Assembly (NCBI GenBank): GCA_019155185.1
Contig: CM032798.1
Span: forward strand, 19,135,121-19,199,120
Direction of reading: 5' to 3'
DNA: 64,000 nt
Origin: Beaufortia kweichowensis
Taxonomy: Eukaryota; Chordata; Actinopteri; Cypriniformes; Gastromyzontidae
This document shows positions 13,266 through 40,941 of this stretch, piece by piece (the stretch's first letter is position 1; each line of letters starts with the position of its first letter). A program made the position numbers and the translations under genes. The notes beneath the pieces are model-generated. The model searched no databases. It was given only the letters and a program-made list of their open reading frames with translations, and had not been told where the DNA came from.

Positions 13266-13433
13266 AAGAGCCTCGAGGAGATTTGCTGTGATGTGGCAGA
13301 CGTGACGACTCAATCAAAAGATATTGACTGGTTTAAAACATTACCATTAGAAGAACAGAAGAAAGTGACTATCACCTGCAGGTCACAGTGGACTGAAGGG
13401 AAAACTTTCCTTCATATAATAGTCTGTGGTCAG
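13266..13433 (+). other. Exon-like open frame, unidentified
   Basis: A 56-codon open frame runs from just after an in-frame TGA to a good donor (GGTCAG|gtactg). It has no ATG, but an AG lies just before its first codons. The translation has normal composition, with stretches such as DWFKTLPLEEQKKVTIT and SQWTEGKTFLHIIVCG. I do not recognise the family. It may be an exon of a decayed or unannotated gene, or chance. Confidence 0.25.
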
Positions 13434-14866
13434 GTACTGGGTTACTGGCTTGTGCCTGTTACATAACACTGGTTCCAGTTGAAAAATTGGCCTAACACTT
13501 TTTATTTTATTGCCGCTCGGTGGTATCCCCCTGGAAAGGGCAAACTGACTCATAAAAGCGACGAAAACATGGCAAAAATCAAAATCAGATTTAAATTCGC
13601 ATTGTCTCCCTGCAGACGCACACCTCTTTTTATAGTCTGTTATTTAAGAAGGGAGCGAGCGAGTCTTTACTGCCAATATTGAAGAGTTTACCCTCAGAAA
13701 TGTTTCTCGTCATCTGCAGACGTTGTTAAATGGTTTGAAAACAGACTGGGGGAATTCAGCAGATCGGTTCATGTCTGTGACCTTTTTTTTTTTTTAACAC
13801 GTCCACAACTGAAGGATGAAGACGAGGTGTCAGGGGCTCGTCCTGCATGATCAGCATCTACACCTGACTGTGGGACACACGCTTTCACGTCCAGACAAAC
13901 CTGACCGTGTCTGGCCGGGATGAATCAGGTTTCACAGCGAGCCGACAAACAAGACATAGTCTGCGTATGATAGACAAACTATTATGCAAACGCTTATTAG
14001 TAATGTTTGATTTCTAGTGTTTCTACCAGCAGACGGAGAATACAGATACTGTTTAAAATTAATGAAGAAAAAAAGAGCAGATAGTCTACCAGTGACATTG
14101 AGGCTGTGCTTTATTATAATTAAAACAAAACGATTGACCAATCAGAATCAAGTACTGAAACTAACAGTTTTATAAATGTGCAGAAGTAGGTTTAGTCTTT
14201 AATTCATGCAAAGCTGCTGTTTTAACCTGAGTGAAATTTGCCATGACCCTTAGGGTGTGTCTGACATGCCTGAGCATCTGTGTCATTATAAAAAAATATG
14301 AAATATCTTTTGATGGGTCATTTAGTACTGTACAAATGAGAAACTCAAAATAGTGACTTATTTTAAATCATGACTTAATGTTTAATGATGCTCAGGAGAG
14401 AAAATATTTTGCCCAGAGATTTGATTTGGGCTACAGTATATGAAAGAATAGCCAGTAAAGGGTTTGGGTTTGTTATACAGACTGCGGTGCAGCCCATCTG
14501 GATGACAGCTGTGCCATTTCTTATAAACACAACCCAAAAGAAATGACTGTAAAAACGAACATTTTGGCTAATAGAATGTCAAAGCTTTGATGTTTTCATT
14601 TAAGTATACAATCGTGTTTTTTTGATACAGTCAAACCAGTACAGCTTTGTATGTACAGTATGTAGACCTGTTAAAGTATCTGGACCCTTAAACCACACTG
14701 AAAAATGTACATCAAGTGACATTAAGCACAAACACACTTTTAAACATGTAGTTTAAAATATTTAACAGGTTTCAAATTCTTAAATATTTTAGAAATTAGA
14801 TTTAAGACAGAGAGACACTTTGTAGTACCTTTTGTGAAACATGAACATAGTTACGGTCTTAAACAT

Positions 14867-15013
14867 AAAGATGCTTCATAGTGCCACAGAAGAACCATTT
14901 TTACCTGTATTTTTACCTTATTCACAAAAGGTTCTTTGTAGGGAAAAAAATAACCTTTGACAGAAGTGTTCTTCTGTGGCATCACTGTGAAGAACCCTTT
15001 GTAGCATCTTTAT
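14867..15013. repeat. MITE with inverted ends ('ggttctt' family)
   Basis: The two halves are inverted: aagatgct / agcatctt at the ends and gccacagaagaac / gttcttctgtggc inside. The centre carries aaaggttctttgtaggg. The structure fits a non-autonomous DNA transposon. Related, more degraded copies lie at 1482-1641, 2548-2672, 2783-2895 and 23655-23845. Confidence 0.7.
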
Positions 15014-15777
15014 TTATTAATAATAAGAGGCCTTGAGTTACTTCTGAGAAATAATTTAGCAGTGTTTGTTTGTTCTCTGTTTGCTATTTTATTATCTTTT
15101 CATTGAGATGTGCATTAAGTGCGTTCACTATACAGTATATGATACACACCTGTAATCATTGCAATACCATTGGCAAAACTGAGTTTTTAAACATGTTTAA
15201 AGCTCCATCTGATCCCAATTAGCTGCGGAAAGTAAGAAAATAAAATACTCAGACGACGCTGCACAAAAAAAATGTGGATTTTCATCCGTTGTTTCTTTGT
15301 GGAGAAACGCTCATAAAGGGCTGCCGCTCACCCTTCAGTCCTGCACAAATATTTTTTGCCAAAACACGCCAATAAACATTAAGCCGTGTTTGTGTAGCAT
15401 GAGTCCGTACCGCGAATTATGTCATAAATGAATGAATGTACGTCACTGAAGGGGTGAGTAGGTGGTATTCTCCATTAGATTAGAGAACAGGCTCCAGTGA
15501 GCTGTCTGCGGCACGAGCCCACGGATTTCCACAAGCTTCTATTTTAGAGCGACACGGCCTGCTTATAGTTCGTAAAAAACCACAGCATCCTATTAAGCGT
15601 GGATAGAGTAGTTGAACAATGTTTACTTAAAGACAAAGTCCTGCGACGGCTTAATCCTTACAGTTAACATGTGCAGCCAGCAGATTCACTGTATTCCAGA
15701 TAGATGTATGGATGGAGGACTTGTGTCTGGATTTTGAGAAAACAAGGGGAACTGGTCTATATGCCACAGTGATGATG

Positions 15778-15781
<4 letters not shown>

Positions 15782-15814
<33 letters not shown>
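15782..15814. repeat. (TA)n microsatellite
   Basis: Uninterrupted AT/TA dinucleotide run of about 33 bases. Confidence 0.95.
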
Positions 15815-15816
<2 letters not shown>

Positions 15817-15984
15817 GACAATATACAGATAATAATCTTTGGGAAAATGATGCTTAAAGCTACAAGCGAGTGCCATAATACAGTCGGAATCTTTCTGTGC
15901 CAACACTATTACAGCATGATCAAATATCAGGTGTTATGTTTGAATCATGATAGTCAGGTAAAATATTCTAGTTCTAAAATACAT

Positions 15985-16100
15985 AACTGGTGTATAGACT
16001 GATATATTTCTGATGTCTGGACTCTATCAACAGGACTTTAGAAAATATAAACAGATGATTCAATATATTGATAATAAAAACGTATATTTCAAGTTTTGAT
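15985..16100 (+). repeat. Dispersed repeat family A, right half
   Basis: 'ggtgtatagactgatatatt', 'tctatcaacaggactttag', 'agatgattcaatatattgat' and 'atatttcaagttttga' match the right half of the 35050-35370 copy. Confidence 0.75.
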
Positions 16101-17830
16101 TGTAAATGTCACGTCATCTTACTGTATTTGAAAGTCATGATTATACAGCGGAACAGTGTGTGTAAAGGCATACATTAAGACACATTTTCATTTCAGCATC
16201 CTGTAATTAGACGTGTGACATAAGAGGTGAAAATCTTGACGTATCCATTTCCAGTGAAAACAAACTATTATCTCATCCTGAAGAATCCAGACAGAAGACA
16301 TGTGCATTTATAGCATCTGCAATTTAGCAGGCGATTACTCTTCCTCTTGTGGTTTTCCTTTTGAGTTTACTGCGGAATTCAATGCCTTTCATCAGTAAAA
16401 ATCTCTATTATGACACATTAGTGTGGTATTATGATGCTTGTATGATACATAATTGCGGTATATGTTTCCTGAAACAATTTTCTTTGGTAAAAAAAGATTT
16501 TTTTATTGTAAGCCATCTTACATTCTCAGTTTAATCGATGCTGAATTTTAGACAGATTTGGTGGTAAACATCTAAAGAGCAGAAGGTTTAGCATGGACCT
16601 GTGAGACACTCGTGTAGACGACAGAGCCGTCAAACATCATCTTTCTCATCAGTTCAGACAGCACACAACTAAACTCTTCATCAGAATCATGAGAAGAGAC
16701 AGACGACACGGCAGGGAAGGAGGGAAAAAAGTGTGGCAAAAAACAACACGGGTCATAATTGCACGCGTAGGCCGACACATCTGGATTTGCCACTCCTTGG
16801 CCTTCAGCCACAGACTTTATGATGATGTTTAACAAAAAATAAAAAGAGAAAGAAACATTTTTTACTTCCTACCAAAAGCTGCAAAGCTGTATGTTAATGG
16901 GTTTGGCACCTGAGGGGGATGATGGTGAGTTTCACAGAAAAATCTTGAATTATTTCTCTTAGACATCAGTGAGATTAATTGGAGAGTCTCATCAGCATCT
17001 CAGATATTTCTCCTGAGAAAAATCTCTACAAATGTTTCCATTAGAGTTTCTAGTTGATGCTTAACAGAAACACAAGTGAGAACTAACCCTAAAGAAATAA
17101 CAGCTTTGCCAAATAAAATGCTCTTAATGTAACGTCATACAGATCTAATGTTAGGACATTCAGGAGACATTTGCCACCCCCAGTTTCTTTAGCCGTGTAG
17201 TCTGGGTTTATTTTGGGTTTCCTGTCTATTTTTAGCATCCCACTCAATATCACAGACTATCATTCAGTCATAATGATCTGGATGTGATGCTCATGTGTTC
17301 AGTACTTTGATACACACATTCAGATAATGATCCACCCCGTCACACAAAGAGATAATAGCAGATGAATGTTTGTTGTAAGACTGTTATTTAGCCGTCTGCT
17401 CTTGATTAACAAAAACAAAAGTGGGCAGACCTGATGATTTGAGTATTGTAGATGAGAAACCCTGAGCTTTACCAGCAGATGTAAATAATCACTTTATCAT
17501 GTGATAGTTTGGTGTGGCGATTTCTCCGTTTGGGTTTATTTACTGCCATAAGTGATGTTCTCAAAATGATAGACAGAATCAGACAGTGAATGTTTGCCAA
17601 ACCTCTGGTGGATTCATGGTTGACCAGTAAGAATGCATCTATTCATCTCTCTGTTTAGTCACTTTGACAGTATAATGTCATGTTTCTACAGTTTGGGCTT
17701 TTCTATAGGTGGTCTGGTCACGTAATTGTGCATGATTGAAAAGTGAGCGTGCAAATTTTGTAAACATTTATACATGCGAGCAGTCATGCTATTTTAAAAC
17801 TTATTAAACAAATGTCTTTTTTATTTTATA

Positions 17831-18009
17831 ATGACCATTGAATGTTGGTAATCAAACAACATTGACCCTCATTGACTTTCATTGTATGAACACAAAACCA
17901 CTGAGACATTTCTTACAATATCTTCTTTCGTGTTACACTGAAGAAAGAGACACATACAGGTTTATAAAACACATGAGGGTGAATAAATAATGACAGAATT
18001 TTCATTTTT
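17831..18009 (-). repeat. Cyprinid dispersed repeat, minus copy
   Basis: Reverse complement of the 21870-22143 element: both share the 'ttgaccctcattga' segment, 'cactgagacatttctta' and the 'gaataaataatgacag' end. The order and wording match a very common zebrafish/carp repeat. Confidence 0.7.
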
Positions 18010-19046
18010 AAAACAACTTTCCCGTGTGACAACTTGCCCCAGTCTGTCTATAAATATTCTCTCACCTTCAAGAATAACACAATAAAGCGCTTGTGAATGG
18101 GTTTGTCCATCCATCGTTTTTTCCGTGTCTTTGCAGAAGCTCAACTGAGTCGACATAATACTTTCCAGCGGTGTGTACAGGTCTTTTCCAGGGTTTCTGT
18201 TGGACTGATGTTTCTTCATAACAGACTACTGAGAGCTTCAAAAGAGACAGACATAATATCAGTCTGACCGTATGTCTGCTAATATAAATGTGTCTGTGTG
18301 AAAGAATCAGAGAATACATCCTTTAAATGACACTTCACCTGTCTGATGTGCATCTGATCATATCACTGTGAAGTGTTTTACAGTATCTTCTGACACTTTT
18401 GAGATTGGCTCTTGATTTGTGAACAAACACTGTTACCAAAACGATTTATTGTAGAAGAAAAACTGCACACATCATCATCATCAGCACCAATAGCTAAATG
18501 GGTTTAGACATACTGCACCATAACATTTGATTAGTGACCTCTGCTGTGACTTTCTGTCGTCTCCTAACGTGAATAATCTCATCAGTTTGCATGTGAACTT
18601 TTATTGCGTGTCATTTCTGTTCATAGTTTTTGAGGATGTTTCTATCAAATGACTGATGAATTTGTGGTTATGTTTATGGTTTTATTGTTTTGTGGTTGAT
18701 TGTATGTTGAATTGTGTGTGTAATGGAGTAACGTTAGATATAAGTGTGTATACAGTAATGTAATGTGTGTCTGGACAGACCCGTGGAGCTCGTCCTGTCT
18801 GATCTTATGAAGAGTTTCTCAGGTACATGTGAGAAAAGTGAAAAATAGCACATCCGTAAAGACAAACAAATAGCAGTGAAGTGTTACTAGAAGCTCTTTC
18901 TGTGTTTGGATGGAGCTGAAGGTGAATTCTTGAGGAAACATGGCAATGATGCTGTTTTATAGGAGGAGAAGAGAGGAGGGTGGGGATTTTTACAAACCAC
19001 AGCGCTGTTTTGATAAAGAACCTAAAGTACGTGGGAGTCTGGGAAT

Positions 19047-19072
19047 GAGAGAGAGAGAGAGAGAGAGAGAGA
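19047..19072. repeat. (GA)n microsatellite upstream of abcc6
   Basis: A GA run about 150 bases before the abcc6 start codon, probably in the promoter or leader. Confidence 0.9.
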
Positions 19073-19216
19073 TAAAAGAGAGAGAGTTGGGAGGAGAGAG
19101 GGAATATAACCACCCACCTACAGGACTGTCAGACCCGCGGTCAAAAAACACATTGACACTTTAACAAGTAAAGACAACCGTCAGGAGAGATTTCAGCATC
19201 AGGAGCAGACGGGTGA

Positions 19217-35531
<16,315 letters not shown>

Positions 35532-35616
35532 CGTCACAGACACACACAGATCGACTGTCTTCTTGCGCCCCCTGTAGGCGAGAGTGAAGAATCTGCTGTC
35601 TGTCTGTTCACATGAA

Positions 35617-35622
35617 AATAAA
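35617..35622 (+). other. abcc6: Poly(A) signal of abcc6
   Basis: AATAAA 86 bases after the abcc6 stop codon, giving a short 3' UTR. sumo3 converges from the other side, about 0.9 kb away. Confidence 0.55.
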
Positions 35623-36549
35623 GACCAGAGACTTCCAAAACCTACATATCAATAATGAGCAATGTTTAAGCCTTCTTCATGGGCACAGAAACTGATTTTG
35701 ACAGAAGATCAAGACTGGTGCTTTATATTTTCTTATAGATAAATGAAGATAAAAGAAACTTGTAAATACAGCATCCAAAACACTCGAGTGCCTGTCTATT
35801 CACACCTTTGGTGAAACATGAATGTGAAAAGCTTAAGGAAAAATGTAGTCATCTTTAGAAGCTCTAGTAGTTGTACACATAATTCTCTTTATAGTAATTC
35901 AGACAGGAAATTATTGGAATTGTTTAGTAGAAAAACGTTTACCAACATACTTGAGCTGAAATTCCCTGGAAAACACCAATTCAGACAGTAATTAAACTTT
36001 TTACGAGAGGCTTGAGAGAAAAACAGCCGGTTCACCCAAATAGGTTGTGTTGTTTGTTCCTTCAGCCAAAGTAAACATGTAAATTCAACAATGATGTCTG
36101 GATGAAAGAACATTCAAGTGGTACATAGTAGAAAACTGTTATAAATTCATTACTATTGAATTAGAAAATATTGTTCATAACGGTTTCAAGACTTTAATTT
36201 ACTTCAGTTTTTGTCCTATTGTGTTTTTGTTACTGTATATTTTTTATAGAAAGATACAAGTTGACATGAAAAGCCATTGCAGCTCATCATACAAGGCAAA
36301 ACACAATGTACATGTAGAAGTGCCTTCGTGACACTACAGAATCTATTTATACGATTTATATATTTCATCTCATGTTTTGAGTGTTTATACGTGTAATATT
36401 TGTATAAAGAAAACCTTTGACATCATTATAAAGTATTCATCATTGTGATTTTCTCCTGCAAACATGTCTTAAGATGCTTCACACTAATGTAAGAAGTTCA
36501 AGACAACAAACACACATTATATACATAAAAAAAGCATCAGCAAAAAAAT

Positions 36550-37529
36550 GAGTACCAAACTATATTTATTGTTTACAGTAGTAAAGGACAACAAAAAATG
36601 TACAAATCAGTACAGAATGATGCCAACATCAGGAAATCTTTGAGTTAACCCTTTAAACCCTCGGTTCTGGGGTAGAGATGTTTAAAGAGATTACACCAGA
36701 CCTTGCGAGAGATGAAGGACATCTCTGTGACAAAGCCGGAAAGGATTCCCTTTTGTTTCGCTTCAAGACCTGGTAGCAGTTTTTGGGGATTAAAACAAAA
36801 AGAACAAAGATATATTGGTATTCTTACATCATCCATGTCTCAACGATCAAGACATGAAGAAATGGGAACAGTAAGTGGATTTTTCTACAGACATTTAAAA
36901 GTATAAACCAATCGGTATAATCTCGCCTAAATCAGCTAATCTGAGTACCTTTGTGGTTTTGGTCCAGAATGCATCACTTCACTAGAAATTGTGTCATGTG
37001 ATCAGTCTCTTCAGTTTTAAACAGCCAATAAGAATAAACCCTCCCGCCCGTACAGTGAGCACATATGAGAAGCGGGCCCGTTAAAAAGGCAGATGAATAC
37101 AACACTGGTCAAATGTATTTCTACAACATACAAACAGAATCGAAGTTGAAACAGCCCTACTTAAAGCTCTGAAGAAATGAAAAAAAGCTCCTCTTATCAG
37201 GCAAAATAACTATGGGGGTCAACGGTTCCCTGTCAGCTCGACCCGTGGGCTCGTGAATCAGTGTTGTTGTGATCATTATAAAGCCCACAGCGCTTTACAG
37301 GTAGATGATGAGGTTTGTGGAAACCCGTCTGACAGCCATCTTGAGTTTCCCCACCACCACAGCAGCTGTGTGTCTAATTCATGTGTATAAATATTGATTA
37401 CTGATGGCCGCTCAAGGAAAGCTAGAATTGACAGAAGAGAGACAGACGGGGGGATAATGTGAAAGCATTTGAATGAAAACAACATGAGGAATAAAATAGA
37501 TAAGTGTGGGGTCCAGGTGGTGTGGAGTT
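36550..37529 (-). other. sumo3: sumo3 3' untranslated region
   Basis: About 1 kb between the stop codon and a minus-strand AATAAA at 36565-36570. No coding potential. Its extent is inferred from the hexamer. Confidence 0.5.
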
Positions 37530-39570
37530 TTAGCAGACGCCTCCAGTTTGTTGCTGAAATACATCAATTGTGTCCTCATCCTCCATCTCCAACTATTAAA
37601 CACAAACAAGAAAACATTTTCAGTAACTATATAATACTGAAAAACGGTCAATAAACAAAATCAATAAACAGCAACATTCTTAGGTCAATGGTAAGACTGT
37701 CAACACATGAACACACAAAGCTTTATTTTATTTTCAAATCAATTCATATATAATAGAAATGATCATTTTTATTGAACTTACTTGCGCCGGTGTGTCTGTC
37801 TCATTTATTGGCTGCCCATCAAACCTGAATCTAATCTGTCTTATTGACAAACCCTGAAAGCAAAGCAGTATTTACATCAGTCCAAATAGTCAGAAAAGTC
37901 TTACAGTTGAAATGATAGTGACTTAATAGATCATGAGATGTATAACGATCACAAACAAGTACGAGCATTCAGCATTTTAACTGCTATTCCAGAAAGTTAT
38001 AGTAGTTCAGACTGTTTACCATGTTTTTTAGCACATAAACCAAAGATTAGTTTGTCTAATGCTAAAAACCATTCAGAAGACATCTTACCTGTCTCTCACA
38101 ATATGCTTTCATTAATTTGCTGAGTGGCGTGTGCCTTTTAATTTTGAACTGGACCACTGAGCCGTCCTGCCCCGCCACCTTCAGATTGATGTGGTCATTC
38201 TCAGTCTTCACTCCTTCCTGAAATCATACAAACACAATATGTGTAAGAAATCAGATCAAGAATTGTGCAAAGCCTACAGTCTGTCGATGTGAAATGTTGA
38301 CTGTATATCAGAAGATTATAGAAAGAAACAGAAGCAATCAGGCAATTACATGCAAATGTCAAGCTTACTGTGAAAAACTTTTTCTCAAAGGTTTTTATCA
38401 TAATGATAATTCAGATGTCAATATTTGCTCATAAAATCCTCATGTCAAAGTTTTTAAAGCATGTGTTTATGTTTAAAGCATTATTCTTTCATGCTCCAGT
38501 GAATTGTCACATACATACGTTCATATTCCTCAAAAATGAATACATGAAAATAAAAATAAAACACCTATTTTATGTTGTTTAAAGAGTCATTTCTTCTTTA
38601 TTTGTTATTATTATATATAGATATTATTGCTTCTGGTTTGTGTATTTTAATTCACAGAATTAAACGTTAACTTCATAACACTTCGAATCGCCACATAGTT
38701 TTACTATAGTAACCTCAAACTTACTGTGATTTTACCACATTTACCAGAGCTTAACCTATGAAATTCACCCAAACATGGTTGGTTACTACACTTTACTACA
38801 AGACCATGGTTGGTTTTCTTAAGAAACGCCAATATTTGGACACAACAGTCCAGTAAATGTTGTTTTCACGTGATCAACTCATCCGGGTCAGATTAGAACC
38901 ATCAGAATAATGATGTAAAACAAAGCGTGTAATCTGAAAGTAAAAGCGCATGTCTGATTCGTTACGTTCAGTCTGACTGTGTGTACGCAATATGCGCCGC
39001 CTTGTCAGACACTGTTGTGACTCTGTGCGCCATTTTTAAGCATCTGGCGCAGCGATGTGCGACTTAAACCCGCAACAGACACGCGCAATGAAACTTTTCG
39101 GCTGAATTCATGTGATCGACGCTAAAATACAGTTTATTCATCGTGATTATCGCGAGAATAGCGAGCGATCATTGCGTAGCGCGCTGCTTTTCTTCTTACG
39201 CCGGTGGCGTAACGCGGCCGCTCAGCTCTCACAAAGAAAAACCCGCAAACGCCGAATTACGCCGGGAAAAAACGCGCGGTGCGCACACAGCAATGGCGTG
39301 CTTTCAATGAAACGCACTTAACCGGTCCTTAAAAACACGAATCAATGAAAATAAAAAGCGCAGAAATAAACATGGATGCGGTTTAGATGGGGAAAAAACC
39401 GATGATTGCTCGCCGAGCGCCTTTCTCCCGCACAAATGCGCAATCTGACCATCAGCTCAACTTGCGCAAAATGAAGCTCAACTCGACCGCAATCTGCTCG
39501 CTTTAAGACCCGTTTTACACATATATTGAATTCTAAAGCATCTACTCACCTTAGGCTTGTCTTCAGACAT
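37530..39570 (-). CDS. sumo3: SUMO2/3-type small ubiquitin-like modifier (complete, 4 exons)
   Basis: Ubiquitin-like protein attached to lysines of mainly nuclear proteins through SAE1/2 and UBC9. Exons in transcript order: 39550-39570, 38089-38217, 37782-37853, 37530-37592, all phase 0, giving 94 residues. It starts [20 protein letters not shown] with Lys11 in the chain-forming VKTE motif, carries [20 protein letters not shown], and ends [12 protein letters not shown] cleavage after the Gly91-Gly92 pair would remove only Val-Cys; human SUMO3 has an 11-residue tail. The MSE start and the neighbouring pttg1ip favour SUMO3, but the short tail resembles SUMO2. The first intron starts seven codons in, as usual for the family. 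Confidence 0.95.
38435..38665 (+). repeat. Dispersed repeat family A copy, sumo3 intron 1
   Basis: A diverged copy: 'gtttttaaagcatgtgtttatg', 'cgttcatattcctcaaaaatg', 'atacatgaaaataaaa', 'ttgcttctggtttgtgtattt' and 'taattcacagaa' match the copy at 44795-45000. Confidence 0.7.
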
Positions 39571-39780
39571 TTTCTAGACGTATATTAGTCTGTATAATGA
39601 AGCTACAGCGAACACAAGATGCGCGCTCTCCACACCGTAGAGCAACACAGCTGCCGACGGGCACGCGCCTTCCTTTACCTACTTTATCAACGATTGGACG
39701 TTCTCGGGTCACGTGACGCCGCTCTGGTTCGCGAGAGCGCGCAGAGCGAGTGTGTGTAGATGCGCACGGGCCTGTTTGTG
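38980..39780. promoter_or_regulatory. sumo3: CpG-rich promoter and first intron of sumo3
   Basis: The only extended CpG-rich block in the window, with many CG dinucleotides, no TATA box and several GCGCA-type motifs. It surrounds the first coding exon (39550-39570). The start site is probably within about 100 bases upstream of 39570. Confidence 0.6.
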
Positions 39781-40941
39781 CACACAGCCGTTTCCCTGTT
39801 ATAATACACATAATATTCTCTTCTATCAAACACACACATTATAAGTACTGATTTAAAATAACATCATTATAGTGGAAGGGTAAATATTTTCACATTAGAA
39901 ATCTCATATGCCTACGTGAAAAATAATGTAATATACTGTGTTTAGTATAGTAAACTGTAGTATACTGTGATATATTAAAGTAATTACTACACTGTTATTC
40001 TGTAATATTATAGTATAATGAAGTAAATGCTGTAGTATACTATAATAATTACTACACTTCACTATTATAGTATACTACAGTATTTATTTCATGTGGGTAT
40101 AAGCTCCTGTTGTTTATATGTATTCATGTTTTCAATAGATGTAATGCAACTATTGGAGAACATATGAGAGATAAAAAGAAAATGCATTTTGATACTATAG
40201 TAAAAAGTGTCATTGTGGTGTAGGCAATCTGTCTGGTTCCATGAAACAAAACAGAGAAATAACAAGGTAATAAAAGGTAGGTGTTATTGACAAAAGCATT
40301 AACTAAAAACACATGAACTATGTCCACACATTGAGCTGAGATTGACAAACAAGCTACCTTTACTTATTTTATTGAAAATATCAATTTACAACAATATACG
40401 AAAATATTGAGATCTTTACAAAGTAGTTGATTAGGCTGTGAAAAAAATGAAGTAAATGAGTCACTTAAAACAAGCAGAAGAGTCATCATGTCAAATAAAA
40501 CAGCCATCTTACTGGTTTCTAAAAAATAACTAACATTTATAGTTATTATGTATTTACTTTCATGTTATAATGTGGTCTTTTGTTTAGAATGATTGTGTTA
40601 TTATTCACAGGACACGAGGCTGTCTGATCTCAGCAGTTTAAAGCTTTATCTCTGTCTCATAAAAACATACACCCTTACTTAACATAAATAAATACAGGCC
40701 GTTTTTATTCATATCCTTCTAGATAGTAATAGGACCACCATAGAAAATAAAATTGTTTTTGAACAGAAGTTATTCACCATAATAGAATAACTGAACGTGA
40801 TATAACTAAAATTGCATTCTTGGAACAGTAATAATCATTATTTTAGCAGAATCTCATTCTTGATGTTGGTTTTAATTTGTCTAATTTAATTCCCGTGGAA
40901 AGCAGACCGAGTGAAGATTTCTATATAAAACATTGAAAGGA
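39781..40941. other. Region between the sumo3 promoter and the pttg1ip stop
   Basis: No gene. AT-rich, with a palindromic 'gtagtatactgt...agtatactacagt' stretch (about 39945-40085) that looks like a small MITE. The right part holds the pttg1ip 3' UTR; a minus-strand AATAAA lies at 40704-40709. Confidence 0.45.

Larger units (their letters stand above)
11100..19040. other. Intergenic region between coq7 and abcc6
   Basis: No complete gene is supported. Contents seen: a CRE/NRF1-like cluster (11700-11780), an exon-like open frame (13266-13433), GC-richer unique stretches at about 13490-13700 and 15190-15660, a MITE (14867-15013), a TA microsatellite (15782-15814), a piece of the window's dispersed repeat (15985-16100) and a cyprinid repeat copy (17831-18009). 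Confidence 0.5.

Noticed and set aside
16572..16835. 87-residue minus-strand frame
   Set aside because: No recognised domain, no splice support, isolated in intergenic DNA.
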